A stretch of 64,000 nt of DNA from Mycobacterium shimoidei. Its GTDB lineage: Bacteria > Actinomycetota > Actinomycetes > Mycobacteriales > Mycobacteriaceae. Shown in pieces: positions 17,424 to 27,357 of the stretch. Below the pieces are notes generated by a model. The model did no database searches, was not told the origin of the DNA, and worked only from the letters and a program-made list of their open reading frames with translations. Numbering within the stretch: the first letter of the stretch is position 1; each line of letters begins with the position of its first letter. Position numbers and translations under genes: made by a program. The stretch lies in contig LQPU01000062.1 in assembly GCA_002101905.1 (NCBI GenBank), positions 1 through 64,000 on the forward strand. The letters are read 5' to 3'.

Positions 17424-17645
17424 TTACTTGTAGCGGTACACGATGCGGCCCCGGGACAGATCGTAGGGAGACAGCTCCACGACCACCCGGTCCTCGGGCA
17501 GGATGCGGATGTAGTGCTGCCGCATCTTGCCGCTGATGTGGGCCAGTACCTTGTGGCCGTTCTCGAGCTCAATGCGGAACATCGCATTGGGCAGGGGCTC
17601 GACCACGCGGCCCTCGACCTCTATGGCACCGTCCTTTTTGGCCAT
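17424..17645 (-). CDS. infA: Translation initiation factor IF-1
   Basis: 73 residues, [20 protein letters not shown] start, a single OB-fold (S1 domain) protein ending [15 protein letters not shown]-1 occupies the 30S A site during initiation. It is the first gene of the alpha operon here; the operon promoter should lie in the 319-bp divergent gap upstream. A longer frame upstream is not used because the family start is exact. Confidence 0.97.
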
Positions 17646-17964
17646 GACCTTCCAAAAATCCTCGTTGGTTTGCGGTTCGGGTCTGCGCCCGATCCGGCGC
17701 AGCATTCGCTCGACTTGAAAACGTGAGCCGGTGTCAGGAAAGTTTCGGAAATTCCTAGGACTGGGCACGCCAAAAAAGCCGGCGCGGATGCCGCACCGTT
17801 GCTCCACGATACCCGGTCATTCGCGCTGGTCAAAATCGCTGTGAGAGAAAACTCGGGCGTCGCGGCTGGTGTGCCCGGCGGCCCTGGCGAGGGCATACCT
17901 GGCGGGCACGCTCTCCTCGGAATTCCTCGGAATACCGACGGACGGCAGTCAGGTTCCAGCCAGC
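17646..17964. other. Divergent intergenic region between infA and the luciferase-like gene
   Basis: 319 bp without a supported gene. It must hold the promoter of the infA operon (minus) and that of the plus-strand gene at 17965. Short repeated GGAATTCC-like blocks occur near 17747 and 17917-17935. No confident promoter hexamers could be assigned by eye. Confidence 0.5.
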
Positions 17965-18819
17965 ATGACTGATGCAGGCACAAGCAAACCCAATCTTGGT
18001 CGATTCGGATCGTTCGGACGCGGTGTCACCCCCCAGCAGGCCAAAGAGATCGAGGCTCTGGGCTACGGGGCCGTGTGGGTGGGCGGCTCACCGCCCGCCG
18101 AGCTGGAGTGGGTGGAGCCCATCCTGGAAGCCACGACCACGCTGCAGGTGGCCACCGGCATCGTGAACATCTGGACGGCTCCGGCCCCGCAGGTCGCGGA
18201 GTCGTTTCACCGCATCGACAAGGCGTATCCGGGCCGCTTCCTGCTGGGTATCGGTGTGGGCCACCGCGAGGCGCACAGCGAATACCGCAAGCCCTACGAC
18301 GCGCTGACGCAGTACCTGGACCAGCTCGACGAGTTCGGCGTGCCGGCCGACCGGCGGGTGCTGGCGGCGCTGGGTCCGCGGGTGCTGAAACTGTCGGCGC
18401 AGCGCAGCGCCGGTGCGCACCCCTACCTGACCACCCCCGAGCACACCGCCCAGGCCCGCGAGCTCATCGGCTCCGCGGCGTTCCTGGCGCCCGAACACAA
18501 GGTGGTGCTCACCACCGACGCCGACAAGGCCCGCGCGGTGGGCCGCAAGGCGCTGGACATGTACTTCAACCTGGCCAACTACCGCAACAACTGGCAGCGG
18601 CTGGGCTTTTCCGAGGACGACATCACCCGCCCCGGCAGCGACCGCCTCGTCGACGCGATGGTGGCCTACGGCACGCCGGAGGCGATCGCGGCCCGGCTCA
18701 CCGAGCATCTCGACGCCGGCGCCGACCACGTCCCGGTGCAGGTCCTCACCAGGGCTGAGAACCTGGTCGCGGCCTTGGCCGAACTGGCCGGGCCGCTTGG
18801 ACTGACATCGGCAGGCTGA
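17965..18819 (+). CDS. Luciferase-like (LLM) F420-type oxidoreductase, Rv3463-like
   Basis: 284 residues from ATG 17965. It belongs to the bacterial luciferase/LLM superfamily of TIM-barrel enzymes, which in mycobacteria mostly use F420. Visible blocks are GYGAVWVGGSPP, LQVATGIVNIWTAPAPQVAESF and GRFLLGIGVGHREAH, near the positions of the cofactor-binding loops. The substrate is unknown. It lies just upstream of rmlB, as Rv3463 does in M. tuberculosis. A longer frame from 17869 is rejected because it adds sequence unlike the family. Confidence 0.85.
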   Translation: MTDAGTSKPNLGRFGSFGRGVTPQQAKEIEALGYGAVWVGGSPPAELEWVEPILEATTTLQVATGIVNIWTAPAPQVAESFHRIDKAYPGRFLLGIGVGHREAHSEYRKPYDALTQYLDQLDEFGVPADRRVLAALGPRVLKLSAQRSAGAHPYLTTPEHTAQARELIGSAAFLAPEHKVVLTTDADKARAVGRKALDMYFNLANYRNNWQRLGFSEDDITRPGSDRLVDAMVAYGTPEAIAARLTEHLDAGADHVPVQVLTRAENLVAALAELAGPLGLTSAG

Positions 18820-18833
18820 AACCCCGCCCGGGC

Positions 18834-18845
18834 TACTGTTTAACC
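18834..18845 (+). promoter_or_regulatory. Candidate leaderless promoter of rmlB
   Basis: TACTGT at 18834-18839, six bases, then ATG at 18846. The TANNNT hexamer and spacing fit a leaderless mycobacterial transcript starting at the A of the start codon. Inferred. Confidence 0.5.
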
Positions 18846-19841
18846 ATGCGGCTGCTGGTCACCGGTGGCGCTGGTTTCATCGGCGCCAACTTTGTGCACA
18901 GCACCGTCCGTGAGCATCCCGAGGACACCGTGACCGTGCTGGATGCCATGACCTATGCGGGCAGCCGGGAATCGTTGGCCGCCGTCGAAGACGACATCCG
19001 GCTGGTGCAGGGCGATGTCACCGACGCGCAGCTGGTATCCCAATTGGTGGCCGAAGCCGAGGCAGTCGTCCATTTCGCCGCCGAAACACACGTCGACAAC
19101 GCGCTGGCCGATCCGCAGCCGTTCCTGCACAGCAACGTGCTGGGAACGTTCACCGTGCTGGAAGCCGTTCGGCGCCATGGTGTGCGGTTGCATCACGTGT
19201 CGACCGACGAGGTTTACGGTGACCTGACCCTCGATGACCCCCGGCGATTCACCGAATCCACCCCCTACAATCCGTCCAGCCCGTACTCGTCGACCAAAGC
19301 CGCAGCCGACATGCTGGTGCGGGCCTGGGTGCGGTCCTACGGCGTCGCCGCGACGATCTCGAACTGCTCCAACAACTACGGGCCGTATCAGCATGTGGAG
19401 AAGTTCATCCCGCGCCAGATCACCAATGTGCTCACCGGACGCCGGGCCAAGCTGTACGGCAGCGGGGCAAACGTGCGCGACTGGATCCACGTCGACGATC
19501 ACAACGACGCGGTCCGGCGGATCCTCGAACAGGGCCAGATCGGTCGGACGTATTTGATTGGCGCCGAAGGCGAACGCGACAACCTGACGGTGCTGCGCAC
19601 GGTGCTGCGGCTCATGGGACGCGACCCCGACGACTTCGACCACGTCACCGACCGCGCCGGCCACGACATACGCTACGCGATCGACCCGTCAGTTCTCTAC
19701 AACGAATTATGCTGGGCACCAAAGCATACCGATTTCGAAGAGGGGCTGCGCGCCACCATCGACTGGTATCGGGCCAACGAATCATGGTGGGGGCCGTTGA
19801 AGGACGCCGTCGAGGCGGAATACGAAGCGCGCGGTCAGTGA
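18846..19841 (+). CDS. rmlB: dTDP-glucose 4,6-dehydratase
   Basis: 331 residues, same length as Rv3464. An extended short-chain dehydrogenase: NAD-binding GGAGFIGANFVH at the N-terminus, STDEVYG with the acid/base Asp-Glu pair, and YSSTKAAAD with the catalytic Tyr and Lys. It converts dTDP-glucose to the 4-keto-6-deoxy sugar, the second step of dTDP-L-rhamnose synthesis for the arabinogalactan linker. It is followed after one base by rmlC. Confidence 0.96.
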   Translation: MRLLVTGGAGFIGANFVHSTVREHPEDTVTVLDAMTYAGSRESLAAVEDDIRLVQGDVTDAQLVSQLVAEAEAVVHFAAETHVDNALADPQPFLHSNVLGTFTVLEAVRRHGVRLHHVSTDEVYGDLTLDDPRRFTESTPYNPSSPYSSTKAAADMLVRAWVRSYGVAATISNCSNNYGPYQHVEKFIPRQITNVLTGRRAKLYGSGANVRDWIHVDDHNDAVRRILEQGQIGRTYLIGAEGERDNLTVLRTVLRLMGRDPDDFDHVTDRAGHDIRYAIDPSVLYNELCWAPKHTDFEEGLRATIDWYRANESWWGPLKDAVEAEYEARGQ

Positions 19842-19842
19842 C

Positions 19843-20445
19843 ATGAAGGTCCGCGAACTCGACATTCCCGGCGCCTGGGAGATCATCCCGCAACTGCATT
19901 CCGATTCGCGAGGACTGTTCTTCGAGTGGCTCACCGAACGCGAATTCACCGGCTTCGCCGGACACCGACTCCGGGTCCGGCAGGCAAACTGCTCGGTGTC
20001 GCAGGCCGGCGCACTGCGCGGCTTGCACTTCGCACAGCTGCCGCCGAGCCAGGCCAAATATGTGACCTGCGTTTCCGGATCGGTGTTCGACGTCGTCGTC
20101 GACATCCGGTTGGGATCACCGACATACGGCCGTTGGGCTTCGGTGGTACTCGATGCGCAAGACCACAGATCGGTGTACATCTCCGAGGGCTTGGCGCATG
20201 GTTTCCTTGCCCTGCAAGACAATTCGACGGTGGTGTATTTGTGTTCGACGGAATACAACCCGCAGCGGGAATACACAATCTGCGCTACCGACCCACAGTT
20301 GCGGATCGACTGGCCGGGCAACCACGAATTGGTGCTCTCGGAGCGTGACGCCGCGGCGCCCACGCTGAAGGAAGTCGAGGCCTCCGGACTGCTGCCCACC
20401 TGGGAGGCGACCCGCGCGTTCGTCGAACAGCTGCGGGGCGACTAA
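19843..20445 (+). CDS. rmlC: dTDP-4-dehydrorhamnose 3,5-epimerase
   Basis: 200 residues, cupin fold. The family active-site block GALRGLHFAQLPPSQAKYVTCVSGSVFDVVVDIR contains the catalytic His; LAHGFLALQDNSTVVYLCSTEYNP follows. It performs the third step of dTDP-rhamnose synthesis after RmlB. Cotranscription with rmlB is likely. Its last four bases overlap the end of the convergent gene. Confidence 0.96.
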   Translation: MKVRELDIPGAWEIIPQLHSDSRGLFFEWLTEREFTGFAGHRLRVRQANCSVSQAGALRGLHFAQLPPSQAKYVTCVSGSVFDVVVDIRLGSPTYGRWASVVLDAQDHRSVYISEGLAHGFLALQDNSTVVYLCSTEYNPQREYTICATDPQLRIDWPGNHELVLSERDAAAPTLKEVEASGLLPTWEATRAFVEQLRGD

Positions 20446-21191
20446 TCCGTCAGGGCGGCACGTTCGACGGTCAGCAGGCTTTCGCTTCGATGCTCCTCTC
20501 GATACGCGGCCGCGCCGCCATTGAGCCCGAATAGTCGTTTGGACCACAGCAGCCAGATGACCGCAACGACGTTGATCAAAAACGCGCCAAGGCGCACGGT
20601 CGTCACCTTCTCGTAGACCTCAAACGGAAGAAACACGCTGGTGGCGATCACCGCGAAGTACTCTCCCCAGCGCTGCACCAGCCACAACCCGACCGCCTCG
20701 ATGAACTCGATGGCCGCATAGGCGGCTAAGCCCACCGCCAGCCACAGAAACGTCGATGACGACAGCGAAAACAGCTGACCGATATGGCGGATGATTTTGG
20801 AGTTGTCCGGATTCCAGCCGATCTGGTCTGCCAGCGGCCGGATCAACGGCAGCTCCTCGTCGAACGCGTGCTGCAACCGTTCCCGCGATCCCCTGACCTT
20901 CAAGACACCGGCGGCCAGCAACGAGAAGACGACGCCGCGGACAAACCGTTCGGCGGCCAGTGCCCGCATCAGCGTCCGATCCCGCAACGAGCGCCCACGC
21001 GGAACCTCGGGCGCGGTGTTCGCCGGGCCGCTGCCGCGCGGCGGGCCGACCACGAACGTCTCGCAGCGCAAACACCGCCATGCCTCTCCGACGGGGGTAT
21101 CGGCTCTCAGCCTCTCCCGCAGTGCCGGCTCGTCGGGCGCAAACGTCGCGTGCCCGCGCAGCCCGCAGGAGCGCAGCGCGAAATCCACCAT
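20442..21191 (-). CDS. DUF2127-type integral membrane protein
   Basis: 249 residues. The first 80 are soluble with a CxxC pair (CLRCETF) and an earlier Cys, perhaps a small zinc ribbon. Four hydrophobic segments follow (about 95-112, 150-175, 180-200, 215-232), matching the DUF2127 layout, for which function is unknown. The gene is convergent with rmlC (4-bp overlap). Upstream of its ATG, TAGCGT plus six bases suggests a leaderless start. Confidence 0.75.
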   Translation of the reverse strand: MVDFALRSCGLRGHATFAPDEPALRERLRADTPVGEAWRCLRCETFVVGPPRGSGPANTAPEVPRGRSLRDRTLMRALAAERFVRGVVFSLLAAGVLKVRGSRERLQHAFDEELPLIRPLADQIGWNPDNSKIIRHIGQLFSLSSSTFLWLAVGLAAYAAIEFIEAVGLWLVQRWGEYFAVIATSVFLPFEVYEKVTTVRLGAFLINVVAVIWLLWSKRLFGLNGGAAAYREEHRSESLLTVERAALTD

Positions 21192-21235
21192 GACAGCACG
21201 CTAGTTGCCACGGCTCACGGCTAGGTTCTAATGGC

Positions 21236-22045
21236 ATGACGAAGCGCATCCTCGTGGTCGGTGGCACCGGCACCTTGGGCAGGGTGGTGGTCGAGCGGCT
21301 GCTGGCCGAAGGCGCCGAAGTGCGGATCCTCAGCCGCGGTCGGCGTCATCACGACAACCCCCAGGTCGAACACGTCGTGGGTGATCTGCGCAGCGGGTCC
21401 GGGCTCGATGAGGCCGTGGCCGGTGTCGACACCGTGGTGCTGTGCGCGGATCCGGCGCAACAGATGGTCGCAGCCGCCAAACGCAAAGGTTCACTGCATC
21501 TGGTCTACATCTCGATCGTCGGTGTCGACCGGGTGCCGTTTCGCTACTACCGGTCCAAGCTGGCCGACGAAGAACTGATCGCCGCGTCCGGGCTGCCCTG
21601 GACGGTGCTGCGGGCGACCCAATTTCACGACCTCATCGCGGTAATGCTGCGTATGTTGGCCAAGCCGCCGGTCATGGCGCTTCCGGCGGGTTGGAGTTTC
21701 CAGCCGGTCGATGTGCGTGAGGTCGGTGACCGGCTGGCCGAACTCGCCTTAGCCGAACCCGTCGGCAGGGCACCGGATTTGGGCGGGCCGCAAATCCGTG
21801 CCATCGGCGATCTGGCCCGCAGCTATCTGGCCATGGCGGGCAAGCGGCGGCTGATCGTCCCAATCCGGCTTGGCGGCAAGGTATTTCGCGCATACCGCGC
21901 CGGCGGCCATCTGGCACCAGAGGGCACCCGCGGCGTCGTCACCTTCGACGAATACTTAAGTGAGCAGTTCGCCGCGGGTGTGGTTCCATACGCCGACGCC
22001 TTGCGCGCCTACCTGCCCTGGCGCCGATCGAAGGACGGCAAATAG
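21236..22045 (+). CDS. NmrA-like NAD(P)-binding atypical SDR
   Basis: 269 residues. A Rossmann fold begins at the N-terminus (RILVVGGTGTLGRVVVERLL). The catalytic Tyr-x3-Lys of classical SDRs is replaced by YYRSKLADEELI, as in atypical NmrA/complex-I-type members. Such proteins act as NAD(P)H-dependent reductases or redox sensors. Substrate unknown. It is divergent from the DUF2127 gene. Confidence 0.8.
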   Translation: MTKRILVVGGTGTLGRVVVERLLAEGAEVRILSRGRRHHDNPQVEHVVGDLRSGSGLDEAVAGVDTVVLCADPAQQMVAAAKRKGSLHLVYISIVGVDRVPFRYYRSKLADEELIAASGLPWTVLRATQFHDLIAVMLRMLAKPPVMALPAGWSFQPVDVREVGDRLAELALAEPVGRAPDLGGPQIRAIGDLARSYLAMAGKRRLIVPIRLGGKVFRAYRAGGHLAPEGTRGVVTFDEYLSEQFAAGVVPYADALRAYLPWRRSKDGK

Positions 22046-22148
22046 CGCCTCGCCTGCAGGCCGGTTTGCAGGTCCGGCTTTCGCGGGTATCCGCGTCGCG
22101 GGCGGCGCCGCCGGTACCCGAATAAAAGCCCGGATTAAGGAGGTCCGC

Positions 22149-22376
22149 ATGTTGCACGAGTTGGTGCTGGCCGCGCAGAGCCAGCCGGAGGCCGCGGGGC
22201 TGATCATGCGTGGAATCAAGGGAATCTTCGTCGCGATCGGCAGCATCATCGCCGCGATCGTGTGCGGCGTCATCGCCGCGATGAAGGGCCGCAACCCGCT
22301 CGGCTGGGGCATCCTGGGGCTGTTTTTCAGCATCCTGACCCTGATCGTGGTGATCCTGATCCCCTCGAAGAAGTAG
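22149..22376 (+). CDS. Small hydrophobic membrane protein
   Basis: 75 residues with two membrane segments (about 23-45 and 52-72) and a Lys end (IPSKK). The start is fixed by a near-perfect ribosome binding site, AAGGAGG at 22137-22143, six bases upstream. No known function. It lies alone between an SDR gene and mmsA; the strong RBS argues that it is real. Confidence 0.75.
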   Translation: MLHELVLAAQSQPEAAGLIMRGIKGIFVAIGSIIAAIVCGVIAAMKGRNPLGWGILGLFFSILTLIVVILIPSKK

Positions 22377-22422
22377 CAGAAGCAGTCACGATTCGCACTG
22401 GCTTGCCACCACCTCCGGCTAT

Positions 22423-22440
22423 TACTAGGATCTCCTAGTA
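22423..22440. promoter_or_regulatory. Operator-like inverted repeat upstream of mmsA
   Basis: TACTAGGA-TC-TCCTAGTA, a perfect 8-2-8 inverted repeat ending 31 bp before the mmsA start. This is the size and place expected for a dimeric TetR/MarR/GntR repressor site controlling valine catabolism. The regulator is not encoded next to it. Confidence 0.6.
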
Positions 22441-22471
22441 TCCGACCGTTTTCGGCACATCGAGGGCATCC

Positions 22472-23992
<1,521 letters not shown>

Positions 23993-23999
23993 CGCTTTG

Positions 24000-25166
24000 A
24001 TGCAATACTCCGGTCTCAACGACGACGAACGCGAGATCGCCGACACGGCGGCCGCGTTCGCCGCCAAGCGCCTCGCCCCGCACGCCCTGGAATGGGATGC
24101 CACCCACCATTTCCCGGTCGAAGAGCTTCGGGAAGCCGCGCAGCTGGGTATGGCGGCGATCTACTGCCGCGACGACGTGGGCGGCAGCGCGCTGCGTCGC
24201 CTCGACGGGGTGCGGATCTTCGAGCAGTTGGCCATCGCCGATCCGACGACGGCAGCATTCCTGTCGATCCACAACATGTGCGCCTGGATGATCGACAACT
24301 TCGGCACCGACGAACAGCGCAAGGACTGGGTGCCGCGGCTGGCGTCGATGGACGTCATCGCCAGCTACTGCCTCACCGAGCCCGGTGCCGGGTCAGACGC
24401 CAGCGCGCTGAGCACCCGCGCAGTCAAGCAGGGCGGCGACTACGTGCTCGACGGCGTCAAACAATTCATCTCGGGAGCCGGCGCTTCGGATGTGTATGTC
24501 GTGATGGCACGCACCGGCGCAGACGGCCCCCGCGGAATCTCCACCTTCATCGTCGAGAAAGGCACTGCCGGGCTGAGTTTCGGTGCCCACGAGGAGAAGA
24601 TGGGCTGGAATGCGCAGCCCACCGCCCAGGTGGTGCTGGAAGGGGTGCGAGTTCCGGCCGACGCCATGCTCGGCGGCGCCGACGGCGAAGGCGCCGGCTT
24701 CGGCATCGCCATGAACGGCCTCAACGGCGGCCGGATCAACATTGCGGCGTGCTCGCTGGGCGGAGCGCAGGCCGCGTTCGACAAGGCGGCGTCCTACCTT
24801 GCACAGCGCGAGGCGTTCGGCACTGTGCTGCTCGACGAACCGACCATCCGCTTCACCCTGGCTGATATGGCCACCGCGATCGAGGCGTCACGAATGCTGT
24901 TGTGGCGCGCCGCAACCGCCTTGGACGACGACGCCGACGACAAGGTCGAGCTGTGCGCGATGGCCAAACGGTATGTCACCGACGCCTGCTTCGAGGTCGC
25001 GGACAAAGCGCTGCAGCTGCACGGCGGATACGGTTACCTGCGCGAGTATGGTCTGGAAAAGATCGTTCGTGACCTGCGGGTGCATCGCATCCTGGAGGGC
25101 ACCAACGAAATCATGCGGGTGGTCATCGGCCGGGCCGAGGCCGCCCGGGTGCGCGCCGGCACGTAG
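24000..25166 (+). CDS. fadE9: Acyl-CoA dehydrogenase (isobutyryl-CoA type, FadE9-like)
   Basis: 388 residues from ATG 24000, seven bases after the mmsA stop (a TTG one codon earlier is less likely). FAD-dependent acyl-CoA dehydrogenase blocks are CLTEPGAGSDASAL, the catalytic-base region and LQLHGGYGYLREYGLEKIVRDLRVHRILEGTNEIMR near the C-terminus. Context between mmsA and mmsB points to isobutyryl-CoA dehydrogenation in valine degradation. Confidence 0.93.
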   Translation: MQYSGLNDDEREIADTAAAFAAKRLAPHALEWDATHHFPVEELREAAQLGMAAIYCRDDVGGSALRRLDGVRIFEQLAIADPTTAAFLSIHNMCAWMIDNFGTDEQRKDWVPRLASMDVIASYCLTEPGAGSDASALSTRAVKQGGDYVLDGVKQFISGAGASDVYVVMARTGADGPRGISTFIVEKGTAGLSFGAHEEKMGWNAQPTAQVVLEGVRVPADAMLGGADGEGAGFGIAMNGLNGGRINIAACSLGGAQAAFDKAASYLAQREAFGTVLLDEPTIRFTLADMATAIEASRMLLWRAATALDDDADDKVELCAMAKRYVTDACFEVADKALQLHGGYGYLREYGLEKIVRDLRVHRILEGTNEIMRVVIGRAEAARVRAGT

Positions 25167-25178
25167 GAAGGACAACAG

Positions 25179-26054
25179 GTGTCCACGATCGCGTTCTTGG
25201 GGCTGGGCCACATGGGCGGGCCGATGTCGGCGAACCTTGTCGCGGCCGGTCACATGGTTCGGGGTTTCGACCCGGTGCCCGCCGCATCAACGGCGGCCGC
25301 CGACAAGGGCGTTGTGGTCGCCGACAGCGGGACCGCCGCGGTGTCCGAGGCCGAAGTGGTCATCACGATGTTGCCCAATGGCGATTCGGTCAAGCGCTGC
25401 TACGCCGGAATCCTGCCTGCCGCACCGGCGGGTGCGTTGTTCATCGACAGCTCCACGATTTCGGTGGACGACGCGCGCGAGGTTCACGCGATGGCCGGGT
25501 CGCACGGCTTCGCTCAGCTCGACGCCCCGGTCTCCGGCGGAGTAGCCGGCGCGGTCGCCGGGACTTTGGCGTTCATGGTCGGCGGCGACGAGAACGCGCT
25601 GGAGCGAGCCCGCTCCGTGTTGGAACCCATGGCGCGCAAGATCATTCATTGCGGCGCAGCCGGCGCCGGCCAAGCCGCGAAAGTCTGCAACAACATGGTG
25701 CTGGCCGTGCATCAGATCGCGATCGGCGAAGCGTTCGTGCTGGCCGAAAAGCTCGGGCTGTCGGCGCAAGCGTTGTTCGACGTCATCACCGGCTCGACGG
25801 GCAACTGCTGGGCGGTGCACACCAACTGCCCGGTGCCCGGCCCGGTGCCGACATCGCCGGCCAACCACGATTTCAAGCCGGGCTTTGCGACCGCGCTGAT
25901 GAACAAGGACCTCGGTCTGGCGATGGATGCGGTGGCATCGACCGGTGCGTCGGCACCGCTGGGCAGCCACGCCGCCGAGATCTACGCGCGATTCGCCGCC
26001 GACAACGCCGACAAGGACTTCAGCGCGGTTATCGAGTTGCTGCGCAACGGCTAA
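25179..26054 (+). CDS. mmsB: 3-hydroxyisobutyrate dehydrogenase
   Basis: 291 residues, GTG start with GGAAGGACAAC upstream as RBS. N-terminal Rossmann motif GLGHMGGPMSANL; substrate-binding DAPVSGGVAGAVAGTL; catalytic Lys in GAGQAAKVCNNM. It oxidises 3-hydroxyisobutyrate to methylmalonate semialdehyde, the substrate of MmsA. Third gene of the operon, 12 bp after fadE9. Confidence 0.94.
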   Translation: MSTIAFLGLGHMGGPMSANLVAAGHMVRGFDPVPAASTAAADKGVVVADSGTAAVSEAEVVITMLPNGDSVKRCYAGILPAAPAGALFIDSSTISVDDAREVHAMAGSHGFAQLDAPVSGGVAGAVAGTLAFMVGGDENALERARSVLEPMARKIIHCGAAGAGQAAKVCNNMVLAVHQIAIGEAFVLAEKLGLSAQALFDVITGSTGNCWAVHTNCPVPGPVPTSPANHDFKPGFATALMNKDLGLAMDAVASTGASAPLGSHAAEIYARFAADNADKDFSAVIELLRNG

Positions 26055-26077
26055 GCCGAGCCGGCCGAAACGCCAAA

Positions 26078-26608
26078 CTACCCAGCACGCTTATGGACGA
26101 TCCACCAGCGCCGGTGCAGCTTCTGGCAATCCTCGGTTCTCAGCCCGTCGTAGCAGGAGCGGGCCTGCACGGGCAGCCCTGCAGCAACTGCGGCGCGTAG
26201 CCTCGGACCAGTTGCCGCAAAGGCCAATGCCGCGTGCGGGCCTATTCCCAACTCCCACAACGCAAGTCGAAATAGTTCGACGTCGTAGACATCGTTTCCG
26301 GGTTCGGCCACGTCGTCGGCGGTCACAAGTGTCTCCACAAGGCCTTCACCGACCAGTTGACGCACCGACGCTTCGGCCCACTGCCGGTCACGGGTGCTCA
26401 CCACGCCGACCCAGACGCCGGCCACGAACAAATCCATGACGAGGTCCACCAGGCCGGCCTTCGGCTCACGCCGGCTGTCAGCCATGGCGTCCAAGTCGAA
26501 GATCACCGCGCGCAGCGGGTGAATGTCGGCGTCGACCGGACGCGCGCGGTCCCACCAAAACGTGCGGTTCGAAAGCGTGTGACCGATGGTTCGCACCCTG
26601 GTAAGCAT
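26078..26608 (-). CDS. Degenerate HAD-like protein
   Basis: 176 residues. A HAD-type first motif is recognisable as AVIFDLDAMADS, followed by a cap-like helix region and VGVVSTRDRQWAEA (motif II). The motif IV acids are not evident (FAATGPRLRAA), so phosphatase activity is doubtful. The fold and the upstream extension MLTRVRTIGHTLSNRTFWWDR are tentative; the start could be internal. It converges on mmsB and is divergent from the response regulator. Function unknown. Confidence 0.6.
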   Translation of the reverse strand: MLTRVRTIGHTLSNRTFWWDRARPVDADIHPLRAVIFDLDAMADSRREPKAGLVDLVMDLFVAGVWVGVVSTRDRQWAEASVRQLVGEGLVETLVTADDVAEPGNDVYDVELFRLALWELGIGPHAALAFAATGPRLRAAVAAGLPVQARSCYDGLRTEDCQKLHRRWWIVHKRAG

Positions 26609-26706
26609 GCCGGGCCGCCGGAGCCCGGGCGTCCCCCATTAGGGGGATTGGCATGGCGAAGTTGCTCTCCCAGCGGCGAGCCGCCCGCCGGATCTATCGT
26701 GTTGCC

Positions 26707-27357
26707 ATGCCCGTGCGCCTGGTCCTCGTCGATGACCACGAGATGGTCATCGAGGGGCTCAAGGCCATGCTGACCGCGTTCAAAGACCGGGTGCAGGTGG
26801 TCGGGCAGGCGGTCGGCGCCGACCAGGCGGTCAGCGTCGTCGACGAGCTGCAACCCGACATCGTGCTGTGCGACGTGCGCATGCAGGGGTCCAGCGGACT
26901 GGACCTGTGCCTGACCCTGCGCGAGCGCGACCCCGACCGCAAGGTGGTGATGCTGTCGGTCTACGACGACGAGCAGTACCTGTTCCAGGCGTTGCGGGTC
27001 GGAGCGTGCGGCTACCTGCTGAAAAGCATCAGCAGCGACGAACTGGTCCGCCAACTCGAATCGGCCTATCACGGTGAGACCGTGATCGACCCCAAGATGG
27101 CGGCCCGCGCTGCCGACACCGCGGCGCGGCTGCAGCGCAACGAGTTCTGGCCGGGCGCGCGCCAGGGGCTGACGCAGCGCGAAAGTGAGATCCTGTCCTA
27201 CATGGTGACCGGGTTGTCCAACCGCGGCATCGCCAACAAGCTGGTCATCGGCGAGGAAACCGTCAAAAGCCACCTGCGTTCGATCTATCGCAAGCTCGGT
27301 GTCAATGACCGTACCGGCGCGGTGGCCACCGCCCTGCGCGAAGGCATCTATCAATGA
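26707..27357 (+). CDS. NarL/LuxR-type response regulator
   Basis: 216 residues. Receiver domain with acidic pocket Asp9-Asp10 (VDDHE), phosphoacceptor Asp56 (VLCDVRM) and Lys106 (GYLLK). The C-terminal LuxR helix-turn-helix is LTQRESEILSYMVTGLSNRG...TVKSHLRSIYRKL. The start at MPVRLVLVDD follows the family. The stop overlaps the kinase start by four bases, so the two form one unit. The target genes are unknown; it is not one of the well-known mycobacterial regulators NarL or DevR by sequence. Confidence 0.92.
   Translation: MPVRLVLVDDHEMVIEGLKAMLTAFKDRVQVVGQAVGADQAVSVVDELQPDIVLCDVRMQGSSGLDLCLTLRERDPDRKVVMLSVYDDEQYLFQALRVGACGYLLKSISSDELVRQLESAYHGETVIDPKMAARAADTAARLQRNEFWPGARQGLTQRESEILSYMVTGLSNRGIANKLVIGEETVKSHLRSIYRKLGVNDRTGAVATALREGIYQ

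Noticed and set aside
17869..17964. Extra 32 codons before the luciferase-like enzyme
   Set aside because: No family match; ATG 17965 fits the protein start.
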